From Promethearchaeota archaeon (GTDB lineage: Archaea > Asgardarchaeota > Lokiarchaeia > Sigyniarchaeales > SOKP01): a DNA stretch of 64,000 nucleotides. The position numbers and the translations under genes were made by a program. The notes under the pieces were generated by a model, which was not told where the DNA came from, ran no database searches, and worked only from the letters and a program-made list of their open reading frames with translations. This document shows, one piece after another, positions 16,676 to 25,746 of this stretch; positions within the stretch are counted from its first letter, which is position 1; each line of letters starts with the position of its first letter. The stretch is from positions 124,001-188,000 of the forward strand of contig JAHLWS010000070.1 in assembly GCA_019057795.1 (NCBI GenBank). The letters run 5' to 3'.

Positions 16676-18805
16676 ATGGTCTTGATTCCAAAATCTGAAA
16701 CAACTGTTGTTAATAAAGGTTTAAGAAGTGGTTTTTTAAAAAATTTATTACCAAGAGTTTCCCGAACTGAAGGTGATGTAGTCCCTTTTGATCCTCTAAA
16801 AATAAAACAGAGTATTGTTAAAGAAACAGGGTTAAACGATAAAGTCGCTGATAGCATTACTGAATTAGCGGTTAGAAGAATTATATCCTCCGGTATAATG
16901 TTTCTTTCTGGTCCACACATTAGGGAAATAGTCTGTTCAATATTATCTGAACAACATTTTGAAGATGAACGAAAGCTATATACCAGAATAGGTATGCCGT
17001 TGATGGATTACGAAGCAATTTTAGAGAAGGGTGTGAATGAAAATGCTAATCAAGATATGAATCCTGAGAGCATCCATCATTGGGCTGCTAATAGAATATC
17101 TGACGAATATGCACTTTTAAGAATTTTAGATTCAGAAGAAGCACACGCTCATCTATATGGAGATATTCATGTACATATGCTCAGGTATTTTGATTTACGG
17201 CCTTTCTGCCAAGAATGGGACCCTCGTATGATTCTTGAGCATGGTCTTCCCCCTGTCGATAGTTGGGCTCATTGTAGCAAATCTGGTCCTGCAGGAAGTT
17301 TGCGAGTAGCTGTGACTCATCTTGCTAAATGGCTTGGGATTATTCAGGGCGAATTTAGTGGAGGACAGGGATATGATTATATAACCACTTTTTTAGCACC
17401 ATATGCTCGGGGCATTTCTAATAGAGAGATTGAGCAATCAATGCAATGCTTAATTTTTGAAACAAATCAAATTTTTGCTGCTCGGGGAGGACAGGTACCA
17501 TTTACATCAATATCGTGTACCCCAACTATACCTGATGGTTTATTAAATATTCCTGCTATTGGCCCTCATGGAAAAAATATTGGGATATATGGAGATTATA
17601 GAGAAGAATGTCTTAAACTTTTTGATGCTTTAACAGAAGTTTATATACAAGGAGATTATAACGGAAAACTATTTGCATTTCCAAAACATGAGGTAAAAAT
17701 AAAAAAAGAGTGGCTTAAAGAATTCGAACCATCTTACATTAAAATAATGGAAGAAGTAGCTACGATGGGGACTCCATATTTTCTAAACATGTGCCCAGAT
17801 TGGATGCCAGACGAAATTCATAGTCAATGTTGTAGAAAATTTCTAAGTGGCAATCAAATTATAAGTCAATGTATTGTAGATCCTGAAAAAAGGAAAAACT
17901 TCAACATATGGGAAAATTACGTTACCATTGGCTCACTTCAAAGTGTTAGTCTAAATTTACCTAGATATGCATATATGTCCAACAATGAAGACGATTACAT
18001 TAGGATTTTAGGGGAAAAAATGGAGCTTTCAGCTAGAATCCTAAAAAAAAAATGGGATTTAATGGAAAGGCGATTAAAAACAGGGCATCTACCCTTATGT
18101 AGTGGCAAAATTAATGGTGACCCAATTTTTAAATTGCGAGAGCAAAATCTTTCAATAGGTTTTACTGGCCTGAATGAAGCCGTAAAAAGTATGAGCGGCT
18201 TTGAATTGCATGAAAATGATACGGCATATAACCTCGGAAGAAGAATATTAGAATACATGGTTGCTAAGTGTAATACCATGACAGAAAGAGATGGGATTTC
18301 CTATTCACTTTGGGAACAGCCCTCAGAATCCAGTTCTGGGCGCTTTGCTAAATTAGATTTGAAACATTTCCCAAAGAAAGCCATACCTCAGTCATCAGGT
18401 AAATCTGCTTATTATACAAACTCAGGTCATTTTCGGTATGATGCAGATATACCGTTATCTGAAAGAATTCGAAAACAGGGAGATTATCATCCTATTGTAA
18501 ATGGAGGAGTAATTACACACATTTGGTTAGGAGAACAAAAACCGGACATTCATGCTCTTTGGGAACTCACGAAAAATATTTGTCTTAATACAAATACTGC
18601 ATATTTTGCATATACTACAGATTTTATATATTGTCCATCCTGTCGTAAGATGTATCGAGGAAGTCAATTTACGTGTCCTCAATGTTATTCTGAAGATGTG
18701 AAAGTATATTCAAGAGTTACGGGATATTACAGTGAAGTAAATAGATATAATTTAGGAAAAAGAGCAGAATGGGAAGCAAGAAAACGAGAAAATTTATTTA
18801 TATAA
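16676..18805 (+). CDS. nrdD: Anaerobic (class III) ribonucleoside-triphosphate reductase
   Basis: 709 residues. An N-terminal ATP-cone (RTEGDVVPFDPLKIKQSIVKETGL...) is followed by the catalytic barrel. Candidate radical-transfer cysteines lie in WAHCSKSGPAGSLRVA and SQCCRKF, and the NLPR motif follows in SVSLNLPRYAY. A C-terminal zinc site CPSC...CPQC precedes RVTGYYSEVNRYNLGKRAEW, which holds the glycyl-radical Gly in VTGYY. The enzyme makes deoxyribonucleotides anaerobically and needs the radical-SAM activase NrdG, which is not encoded in this window. Its presence supports an anaerobic lifestyle. Confidence 0.96.
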   Translation: MVLIPKSETTVVNKGLRSGFLKNLLPRVSRTEGDVVPFDPLKIKQSIVKETGLNDKVADSITELAVRRIISSGIMFLSGPHIREIVCSILSEQHFEDERKLYTRIGMPLMDYEAILEKGVNENANQDMNPESIHHWAANRISDEYALLRILDSEEAHAHLYGDIHVHMLRYFDLRPFCQEWDPRMILEHGLPPVDSWAHCSKSGPAGSLRVAVTHLAKWLGIIQGEFSGGQGYDYITTFLAPYARGISNREIEQSMQCLIFETNQIFAARGGQVPFTSISCTPTIPDGLLNIPAIGPHGKNIGIYGDYREECLKLFDALTEVYIQGDYNGKLFAFPKHEVKIKKEWLKEFEPSYIKIMEEVATMGTPYFLNMCPDWMPDEIHSQCCRKFLSGNQIISQCIVDPEKRKNFNIWENYVTIGSLQSVSLNLPRYAYMSNNEDDYIRILGEKMELSARILKKKWDLMERRLKTGHLPLCSGKINGDPIFKLREQNLSIGFTGLNEAVKSMSGFELHENDTAYNLGRRILEYMVAKCNTMTERDGISYSLWEQPSESSSGRFAKLDLKHFPKKAIPQSSGKSAYYTNSGHFRYDADIPLSERIRKQGDYHPIVNGGVITHIWLGEQKPDIHALWELTKNICLNTNTAYFAYTTDFIYCPSCRKMYRGSQFTCPQCYSEDVKVYSRVTGYYSEVNRYNLGKRAEWEARKRENLFI

Positions 18806-18851
18806 TTTTTCTTTTTTAATTTCTTAAATATTTTTGAATCTTACTAAATAT

Positions 18852-19169
18852 ATGAACAAAAAATTATCGCTTAAAGAATTTCAACAACAAATTGACGAGT
18901 GGATTCTCAATCACGGTGGTTATTGGCCTCCTCTTTCTATGCTCGGTGCAATTATAGAAGAAGTAGGAGAATTAGCAAAAGAAATCAACCATCTTGAAGG
19001 GTTCAAACCAAAGAAGTCTGACGACGCAAAATTAGATATTGGTGAAGAGCTCGCAGATGTCATTTTTGCGACAATCTGTGTTGCTAACCATTACAAAGTA
19101 AATATGAATTGGGAATTAGCTAAGGTTATTGAAAAATATGCAACAAGAGATTCAAAGAGATTTTTATAA
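18852..19169 (+). CDS. MazG-like nucleotide pyrophosphohydrolase
   Basis: 105 residues from ATG 18852; an in-frame TTG at 18834 is the alternative. The MazG metal-binding pattern is present: IIEEVGELAKEI in one helix and DIGEELADVIFATICVANHY in another, giving the EExxE and ExxD acidic pairs. Members hydrolyse nucleoside triphosphates to monophosphates for pool cleaning. The gene lies 46 bp after nrdD, so shared expression with dNTP synthesis is plausible. Confidence 0.85.
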   Translation: MNKKLSLKEFQQQIDEWILNHGGYWPPLSMLGAIIEEVGELAKEINHLEGFKPKKSDDAKLDIGEELADVIFATICVANHYKVNMNWELAKVIEKYATRDSKRFL

Positions 19170-19307
19170 TAAAAAAGAAGAGCACAAATTTTTAAACAAT
19201 TTTATTGAGAAAACTCTTTCAATTTGAAAAATTTTAATCCTTTTATGCGTTTTATTTTTTTAAAACATCGGTAATGATAATAATAACTATTAATTTATAA
19301 TAAAAAG

Positions 19308-20483
19308 ATGCTAGAAGAAGGATTAGAGAAACAAGAAATACTCAAATTACTTGAGAAAAAGTTAGAGAAAGATCTTTCGTACGATTCAGGCTTTATTTTA
19401 GGGTCTATGTGCACAGAACCTTTAGATTTCGCTAAGGAAATTTATATTAAATATATTTCTAAAAATTTAGGAGATCCCGGATTATTTTTAGGGACTGCAA
19501 CCTTAGAAGACGAATTAGTACTTGAAATTGGTGAGTTATTTGGAAATAAAGATATAATCGGAACATTTACTACTGGGGGTTCAGAAGCTAATTTAATCGC
19601 CATGAGGATTGCTAAAAAATTACGACCTGAAATAAAAAATCCCGAAGTTGTAGTTTCGACTTCAGCTCATATTTCTTTCGATAAAGCAGCCGATATATTG
19701 GACATTAAACTTAGGAAGGTACAATTAAGAGAGAATTTTGAATTAGATTTAAACCATTTCGAATCTCTTATCAATAAAAATACTTGCGGAGTTGTTGGAA
19801 TTGCAGGTACAACCTCGTTAGGTTTAATTGACCCAATCGAAGATATGGGTAAAATTATCGAAGGAGAGAATATTTTCTATCATATTGATGCCGCTTTTGG
19901 GGGATTTGTGTTACCATTTCTAAAAAAACTAAAGTATAAAATTCCTCCATGGGATTTCTCAGTAAAGCCTGTAAGTTCAATTACAGCGGATCCCCATAAA
20001 ATGGGTTTAGGTGTAATACCTTCCGGGGGATATTTCGTTAAAGATGCGTCTATATTACAAAAAATTGGTTTTGAGATTCCTTATTTAGCAGGAGGAAATT
20101 TTAAGCACTTTCATATGGTTGGAACTAGACCAGGAGGTCCAATTATCGCATTTTGGGTAATTTTGAGAGCTTTAGGTATTAACGGTTTTATTGAGATGGT
20201 AAAAAAATGTATGGATAATACTAAATATTTAGTAAAAAGAATATCTGAAATTAATGGGATAACATTAGCGGCTAACCCCGTTATGAACGTAGTAGGGATA
20301 ACAACAGAGAATGGAGAAAGTATATGTGAAATTGATGATGCATTACGTAATAATAAGTGGATGTTAGGTAAATTTATAGATTTTAATTTAATTAGAGTTG
20401 TTCTAATGCCACATGTAAAAAGAGACCATATATCTAATTTTACTTCTGATTTAGAAAAAATAGTAAAAAAACTAAATTTATAA
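19308..20483 (+). CDS. mfnA: PLP-dependent tyrosine/aspartate decarboxylase (MfnA family)
   Basis: 391 residues of the group II decarboxylase fold. Visible parts are FTTGGSEANLIAMRIAKKLRP, a PLP-ring Asp in YHIDAAFGGF, and the Schiff-base Lys in ADPHKMGLG. In archaea MfnA-type enzymes decarboxylate tyrosine (tyramine for methanofuran) or aspartate (beta-alanine for coenzyme A). No methanofuran genes are seen here, but PanB, PanE and phosphopantothenate synthetase are, so the aspartate reaction is the more economical guess. Substrate specificity is not proven by sequence. Confidence 0.88.
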   Translation: MLEEGLEKQEILKLLEKKLEKDLSYDSGFILGSMCTEPLDFAKEIYIKYISKNLGDPGLFLGTATLEDELVLEIGELFGNKDIIGTFTTGGSEANLIAMRIAKKLRPEIKNPEVVVSTSAHISFDKAADILDIKLRKVQLRENFELDLNHFESLINKNTCGVVGIAGTTSLGLIDPIEDMGKIIEGENIFYHIDAAFGGFVLPFLKKLKYKIPPWDFSVKPVSSITADPHKMGLGVIPSGGYFVKDASILQKIGFEIPYLAGGNFKHFHMVGTRPGGPIIAFWVILRALGINGFIEMVKKCMDNTKYLVKRISEINGITLAANPVMNVVGITTENGESICEIDDALRNNKWMLGKFIDFNLIRVVLMPHVKRDHISNFTSDLEKIVKKLNL

Positions 20484-20604
20484 TAAATTTAGTTAAATAA
20501 AAATTTTATAATATCCATCAGAAATATATTTATAAACCAAAAAGTAATTTAATAATTTATATAGATTTATTAGGGTTTAATCTCTCTTAAGAAATGAAAT
20601 AGGA

Positions 20605-21477
20605 ATGGGAAAAGAAAAAAAAAAATCACTTGGAATAAAGACAACAAGATATTTTACTAAAACTTGTACTAAATGTAAGTTTGAATACCCAAATTGGTTT
20701 ACGAATTGCCCTAAATGTGGTGCTGCTTGGGATTCTGTAGAAGCAGAAAAGACTACTGGTGCAAAGGAGGCGCTAAAGAAAACAATAAAAATTGTTGTTA
20801 AAATAACAGAAGAAGATTTTAATAATACATTAGAGAGAGTTAAATTAATTTTTAGCGCTGATCAAGGCCGATCTTGGTATCAAATGGAAATGGAGAACCA
20901 ATTGGACTTTTTTATAGCAGAAATCACTGATGTTCCTGTTGGATCTGTTATTATTTATTACATTGAAGTTATATTAATTCATGGTGAGCAAGTTATTGAA
21001 AATAATGAGGGCAATTATTTTCATTATAAAGTTGGCGTACCTATCGAAGATTTAGAAAAAGATCAACAAATTTCTAAAGGAAAAATCGTAAATCATGCGA
21101 AAAAACAACTAAATAAAGCTGTAAATGAATATAACGAGGTTTTAGAAGATTTTACTATAGCGAAAACACAAAACACAAATGATTTAGTCCAAAAACCACC
21201 GAAACCACAACCTGAATATTTTAAACCTAAATCAGAATCGAATGCAAATTCAAAAAAGGAAATGATTGACAACTCAACTGGAATCTCTCAAATTTTTATT
21301 AATAAACCTAGTATGCAACCATCTCAGCATCCAAAAGAATATAGAGCTGAAGATAATATTACTATCTTTGGAAAACTTCAGACTAAAATTGATCCAGATT
21401 TAAAAATATGTCCTCATTGTAATTCTAGAATCAAAATAATATGGAGCACATGCCCCATCTGTGGTAAGAATCTTTAA
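20605..21477 (+). CDS. Double zinc-ribbon protein of unknown function
   Basis: 290 residues. An N-terminal zinc ribbon CTKCKFEYPNWFTNCPKCGAAW (~18-39) and a C-terminal one CPHCNSRIKIIWSTCPICG (~270-288) flank a beta-rich middle (~60-150: IKIVVKITEEDFNNTLERVKLIFSADQGRSWYQMEMENQ...). The middle resembles an Ig- or carbohydrate-binding-like sandwich. A disordered linker follows (~190-265). The gene converges with the zinc-ribbon GTPase gene downstream. No family is recognised; a scaffold role is inference. Confidence 0.65.
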   Translation: MGKEKKKSLGIKTTRYFTKTCTKCKFEYPNWFTNCPKCGAAWDSVEAEKTTGAKEALKKTIKIVVKITEEDFNNTLERVKLIFSADQGRSWYQMEMENQLDFFIAEITDVPVGSVIIYYIEVILIHGEQVIENNEGNYFHYKVGVPIEDLEKDQQISKGKIVNHAKKQLNKAVNEYNEVLEDFTIAKTQNTNDLVQKPPKPQPEYFKPKSESNANSKKEMIDNSTGISQIFINKPSMQPSQHPKEYRAEDNITIFGKLQTKIDPDLKICPHCNSRIKIIWSTCPICGKNL

Positions 21478-21503
21478 AATATTATTTTAAAATTAAATAA
21501 AAA

Positions 21504-23267
21504 TTACAATTTACTACCACACTTATTACAAAACGCATAATCAGAGGATAAAATTGCCCCACATTGTTCGCAAACTAAGAGATCTTTAGATTTTGGCTCT
21601 TTTTTCTCTTCTTGAACAGTTTGGGTAGAAGTAATAGTTGTAAACTTACTATGTTCGCTTTCAATATCCGCAACATTAGGGATTATTCTCAGTTTAGATT
21701 TTTCTTCTTCTTCAGATTTTTTGGTTGCACTAAATAGTATGAAGGGAGTACTTTGATCAATAGAATTTTCTTCAAATTTTTGAGTGAGTGTTTGAAATAG
21801 TGAACTTGCTTCAGGTGTCGTGTCTAAAGGAGGAGTGGGAGGGATTGATTTTGAAGTTTTATGTTCAATTTGTTTTTCTTTCTTTTCCTTCTTTTCTTTC
21901 TTTAATGTTTTCATATCCTCAAGTAATTTTTCTTGCTTCTCCCGAGCTTCGAGGATTTTCTTTTCTTTTTCTTGTTTCTTTTTTTCTTTAGCAAGTTTTT
22001 TCATATCTTTTTTAGATAAAATAGTTTGAGGCATATAATCGATTAGTGATTCTGAAGAGGGTTGAGTAAGTGAAGTTTGAAAAAGTGGAGTTACGCTTGT
22101 TGGTTCTGCTTTTGATTCCGGAGTAGGCTCAAATGTCATAGAAGCAGGTTGAGGTTTGGGTGGTTCCTCTCTTTTCATTACGCGAAATGGTGTCTGAGTT
22201 GAAGGAACTACTTCCGATTTTTCAGATTTAATTGTTTGAAATTCCTTGGGTGGAGTTGCCGGCACTGGAATATTTGACGAAAATGGTATTGTTTGGGGTT
22301 TATAAACTTCACTTTCAACAGTTGAGGATTCTGGAAATATTGAAGGAAGTATTTCAGGTTCTGATTTCTCAGTTTTTTGAAGCAAAATTTCATCAGGCGT
22401 TTTAAATTCAATTTCTGTTGGTTCGGGCATTGATATTTCTGGTTCTGGTTGAGGTTCAAATGTTGGAAAAGGTTCGGGAACGGGGGGCGCCTCATATTCA
22501 ACCTCTGGTTCTGATTCGAAGGATGACATTTGTTCTGTCGATTTTATAGAGGGGGGTTCTGGAACAGGTGGAGCCTCAAATTCAATTTCAGGCTCGGGTT
22601 TAAAAGATTGTATTGGCTCAGGAACGGGTGGTGCTAAATATGCGTCTGTAGGTTCAGAAGGAGTTTCGCTAGGCGGAGGTGAGGGGGCGTCTCCTGGTGT
22701 AAAGACAGTTGCATTGGCGAGAAATTGTTCAGGTACACCTTGTCCTATCATTAGACAAGCAAGAATATAAAAACAATCTCCAACTCCATCACCTGTTTTA
22801 GCTGAAGTCTCCATATAATACAAGTTAAAATCTCTTGTAAACTTACTAATTTCTTCAATTGAAACTGCTCTTTGATCAATCAAATCACTCTTATTCCCAA
22901 CAAGTAATATAGGGATGTCAGTTTTGATATTAGCTCTAACTTCTTCAATCCATTGAGGTAAATGTTCAAAACTTGCAGAATTAGTAAGATCAAAAACTAA
23001 TACCGTACCTAATGAACCTCGATAATACATTGGTCTTATGGAACTAAAACGTTCTTGACCGCCTGTATCCCAAAGTTGAAGTTTACACTTAATAAGCCCT
23101 TCCGCCGTCTCTATTGCTATTGTTTTGACATGAAAATCAACACCAATCGTCATCTTGTAATCTTCTGTAAAGAATCCCTTTGAAAATCGAAGAGTTAGAG
23201 CAGTTTTACCAACTCCACCATCTCCTACCACGATTGATTTAAAAAGATAATCATACTCTTCAACCAT
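21504..23267 (-). CDS. Rab-like GTPase with long Pro/Glu and Lys/Glu linker and C-terminal zinc ribbon
   Basis: 587 residues. Residues 1-~175 are a Rab/Ras-type G domain: GDGGVGKTALTLRFS, TIGVDFHVK (Rab-like switch I), WDTGGQERFSSIRPMYYRG, NKSDL and ETSAKTG. The switch II DTGGQ replaces Rab DTAGQ. Residues ~195-~400 are Pro/Glu-rich with three APPVPEP repeats. A Lys/Glu-rich stretch (~420-465, KKDMKKLAKEKKKQEKEKK...) likely forms a charged helix. The last ~25 residues are a zinc ribbon CEQCGAILSSDYAFCNKCG. No lipidation-type C-terminus is present. The architecture suggests a GTPase tethered to partners through a long flexible arm. Confidence 0.92.
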   Translation of the reverse strand: MVEEYDYLFKSIVVGDGGVGKTALTLRFSKGFFTEDYKMTIGVDFHVKTIAIETAEGLIKCKLQLWDTGGQERFSSIRPMYYRGSLGTVLVFDLTNSASFEHLPQWIEEVRANIKTDIPILLVGNKSDLIDQRAVSIEEISKFTRDFNLYYMETSAKTGDGVGDCFYILACLMIGQGVPEQFLANATVFTPGDAPSPPPSETPSEPTDAYLAPPVPEPIQSFKPEPEIEFEAPPVPEPPSIKSTEQMSSFESEPEVEYEAPPVPEPFPTFEPQPEPEISMPEPTEIEFKTPDEILLQKTEKSEPEILPSIFPESSTVESEVYKPQTIPFSSNIPVPATPPKEFQTIKSEKSEVVPSTQTPFRVMKREEPPKPQPASMTFEPTPESKAEPTSVTPLFQTSLTQPSSESLIDYMPQTILSKKDMKKLAKEKKKQEKEKKILEAREKQEKLLEDMKTLKKEKKEKKEKQIEHKTSKSIPPTPPLDTTPEASSLFQTLTQKFEENSIDQSTPFILFSATKKSEEEEKSKLRIIPNVADIESEHSKFTTITSTQTVQEEKKEPKSKDLLVCEQCGAILSSDYAFCNKCGSKL

Positions 23268-23506
23268 ATCAGTCTACCATAACTATAATTAATAATTATT
23301 TCTTTATCCTATTGTTATTTATTCAAATTTCAGTGTATTATTATAATTAATAAAAATTTAATTAATTATACTTTTGGAAAAATTTCAAATATTCAGTTAA
23401 ATTTACTATAGAATTAGTGTTGGTTAATAGATTGATCTGAATAAGGATTTATTAGATATAATATTCTAAACATAAAAAATTAGGTATTTACCTAAAAAAT
23501 AAATAA

Positions 23507-24394
23507 TTATTCCTGTATTTTATTAGATTCTTCTTCGATTTCAACACTTTCAAACCATTTATTAATCTCATCCAAGTTTTGCTGCGGAAAGTCGTAAGAG
23601 TGTTCTATATCGGGGTATAATCCCTTTTCTACCTCATTTTTATAACTTTCTAAAGCATTTCGGACTGAGCTTCCAATATCAGCAAAGTATTTGAGAAATT
23701 TTGGCTTAAAGTCAGTAAAAAGCCCTAACATATCATTTATAACTAAGATTTGACCATCACAATAAGACCCCGCACCAATACCAATAGTAGGGACATTCAC
23801 AGTTTTTGTTATTAATTTGGCAATTTGCCAAGGAATGCTCTCTAACACTATAGAAAAAACACCCGTTTTTTCTAAATTTTTAGCATCAATTATTAACTTT
23901 TTTGCGGTTTCTACTGTTTTTCCTTGAACTAAGAAACCGCCAAATTCATATATAGCTTGAGGAGTAAGCCCAATATGCCCCATCACTTGTATATCTGCAT
24001 CAATAATTGCTTTTATCGTAGGACAAATCTTTGTTCCGCCCTCAACTTTGACGGCTTCAGCGCCACCTTCTTGAATAAACCTTCCAGCGTTTTTCACAGC
24101 TTCTATAATATCAATCTTATACGATAAAAAAGGCATATCCGCAACTATCATAGCATTCGAAACTCCACGTGCCACTGCTTTAGTATGGTGAATCATTTCG
24201 TCCATCGTAACTGATAATGTATTCTTATACCCAAGCACTACCATGGAAAGAGAATCGCCTACGAGAATTAAGTCAATTCCGCAATCATCAACGATTTTGG
24301 CAAATGAATAATCATATGATGTAATAGTTACTATTTTTTCCCCGCTTTTTTTTTTTTCAATTATTTTTTTAGCAGTTATTTTTTGTAGCGCCAT
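23507..24394 (-). CDS. panB: 3-methyl-2-oxobutanoate hydroxymethyltransferase
   Basis: 295 residues from ATG 24394 (MALQKITAKKI...); the open frame runs further upstream, but family members begin here. PanB signatures are clear: TSYDYSFAKIVDDCGIDLILVGDSL, ADMPFLSY, AVKVEGG, MGHIGLTPQ and IPTIGIGAG-like VPTIGIGAGSYCDGQILV. The enzyme makes ketopantoate from alpha-ketoisovalerate with a one-carbon folate- or pterin-type donor, the first step to pantoate and coenzyme A. PanE and phosphopantothenate synthetase are encoded at 41.7 and 43.3 kb. The C-terminal ~25 residues (Glu-rich) exceed the usual family length. Confidence 0.94.
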   Translation of the reverse strand: MALQKITAKKIIEKKKSGEKIVTITSYDYSFAKIVDDCGIDLILVGDSLSMVVLGYKNTLSVTMDEMIHHTKAVARGVSNAMIVADMPFLSYKIDIIEAVKNAGRFIQEGGAEAVKVEGGTKICPTIKAIIDADIQVMGHIGLTPQAIYEFGGFLVQGKTVETAKKLIIDAKNLEKTGVFSIVLESIPWQIAKLITKTVNVPTIGIGAGSYCDGQILVINDMLGLFTDFKPKFLKYFADIGSSVRNALESYKNEVEKGLYPDIEHSYDFPQQNLDEINKWFESVEIEEESNKIQE

Positions 24395-24615
24395 ATATGA
24401 AGTAACCCCATAATTTAGAAAAATGTTTTGTTTATTTATAAGCATATGATTAGAAAGTATAAAAATATTAGGGACAGAGGGGAGTTTTGAATGCCTAATA
24501 ACAACTGTACGGGATGTCGCTCCATCATTCTACAACTCAAACAATTTAAAAATTAAAAAGGAGCAAAAAAAGGGTTTATTTGAAATAAGATAAAGTTATA
24601 ATATCTTCTTTTAAA

Positions 24616-25560
24616 CTACATGAAAGTAGATTGTAGGATCTTACGAAATTTTTCTAATTCTATCTTGATTTCATTAATTTTACTTGTTGGAGTACTTATT
24701 CCTATATAAAATGTATTTTCTATATTACCAGAGATTATTGAATACCTTTTTACATATTCCGTTCTATCCTCGGACAACGCTACTCTATCGTCTATTTTAA
24801 CATCTTCATCTTTTAATCTCTGAAAAAATTCAAGATCTTCGTTAATTCTATTACTAATTTTCTCTTCAAAAGCTCTTATATCCATAACATCCATGTAATG
24901 ATCAGATATGATAAGTCCTGATGCGGTGTATAAAATTGCATAACTACAACTAAACTGATTAACAATTTTACTTAATCCTATATCAATTACATCTAAATTT
25001 AATAATTTATCCAAAGAATAAGAAATTGCTTTCGAAATTGACGAAATGTCGTAGTAAGATGTGTCAAAGAATTTAAATTTCATATCTTTATTTTGGGATA
25101 AAATTAAATTTTTAATCATTTCTGCTCGATCGAAAAAATCTTCACTATTTTTAAATTTTGGATCATATTTATTGAAACATATTATCACTTCGTTGGAATA
25201 ATCTAAATCTCTATAAATATCTAACAAATCATGAAGATATTTTACAGATTCTTCGAATTTGATTTCATCCTGAATATCTATAAGATAATAAATATAATTT
25301 GTTTCAGTAAAATATATGGGATTACTTACGTATATTTTTCTGAATTTCTTCTGACCACCCATATCCCAAAGATTAATTCGATAGGTTTCTAGGAATTTAA
25401 AAGAACTATAATCTATTTTTATTGTAGGCTTTAGATTTTTCACCCGTTCGTAAAAGTTATATTTTTTTCTTAAAGCAATTAACGCACTACTTTTTCCGGC
25501 ATTGTCTAAACCAGCGATAACTAATTTAAATTCATTTTTTTCGCGCTTATCTATCGTCAT
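24616..25560 (-). CDS. Arf/Rag-like GTPase with C-terminal roadblock-like region
   Basis: 314 residues. The G domain (1-~185) has P-loop AGLDNAGKSSAL, Thr in LKPTIKID, the Arf/Rag-like WDMGGQKKFR and a variant guanine motif FNKYDPKF instead of NKxD. Its features are closer to Arf, SR-beta or Rag GTPases than to Rab. Residues ~195-314 (SKIVNQFSCSYAILYTASGLIISDHYMD...) look like a roadblock/longin-type alpha-beta domain, as in Rag GTPases. No N-terminal myristoylation Gly is present. In eukaryotes Rag-type proteins sense nutrients on membranes; a similar role here would be inference. Confidence 0.85.
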   Translation of the reverse strand: MTIDKREKNEFKLVIAGLDNAGKSSALIALRKKYNFYERVKNLKPTIKIDYSSFKFLETYRINLWDMGGQKKFRKIYVSNPIYFTETNYIYYLIDIQDEIKFEESVKYLHDLLDIYRDLDYSNEVIICFNKYDPKFKNSEDFFDRAEMIKNLILSQNKDMKFKFFDTSYYDISSISKAISYSLDKLLNLDVIDIGLSKIVNQFSCSYAILYTASGLIISDHYMDVMDIRAFEEKISNRINEDLEFFQRLKDEDVKIDDRVALSEDRTEYVKRYSIISGNIENTFYIGISTPTSKINEIKIELEKFRKILQSTFM

Positions 25561-25746
25561 ATTTACTAAATTTTTAATATTTTTTTATTAATTAACAATC
25601 TCTAAAATTAAATTATAAATCTTATTTTTTTTATTTATTTTTATGCTAATTGTAAAAAAACTCAAATTTGAAATTACAATTATATTTTCAATAAAATTTT
25701 TTAATAAACAAATCATTAAATAAATCTGATAAAAACTAACTAGTAT

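Noticed and set aside
19308..20483. Glutamate decarboxylase annotation
   Set aside because: Length and sequence fit the archaeal MfnA group better than bacterial GadB.
22208..22501. A 97-codon minus-strand frame within the GTPase linker
   Set aside because: It is an alternate frame of low-complexity Pro/Glu-rich coding DNA.
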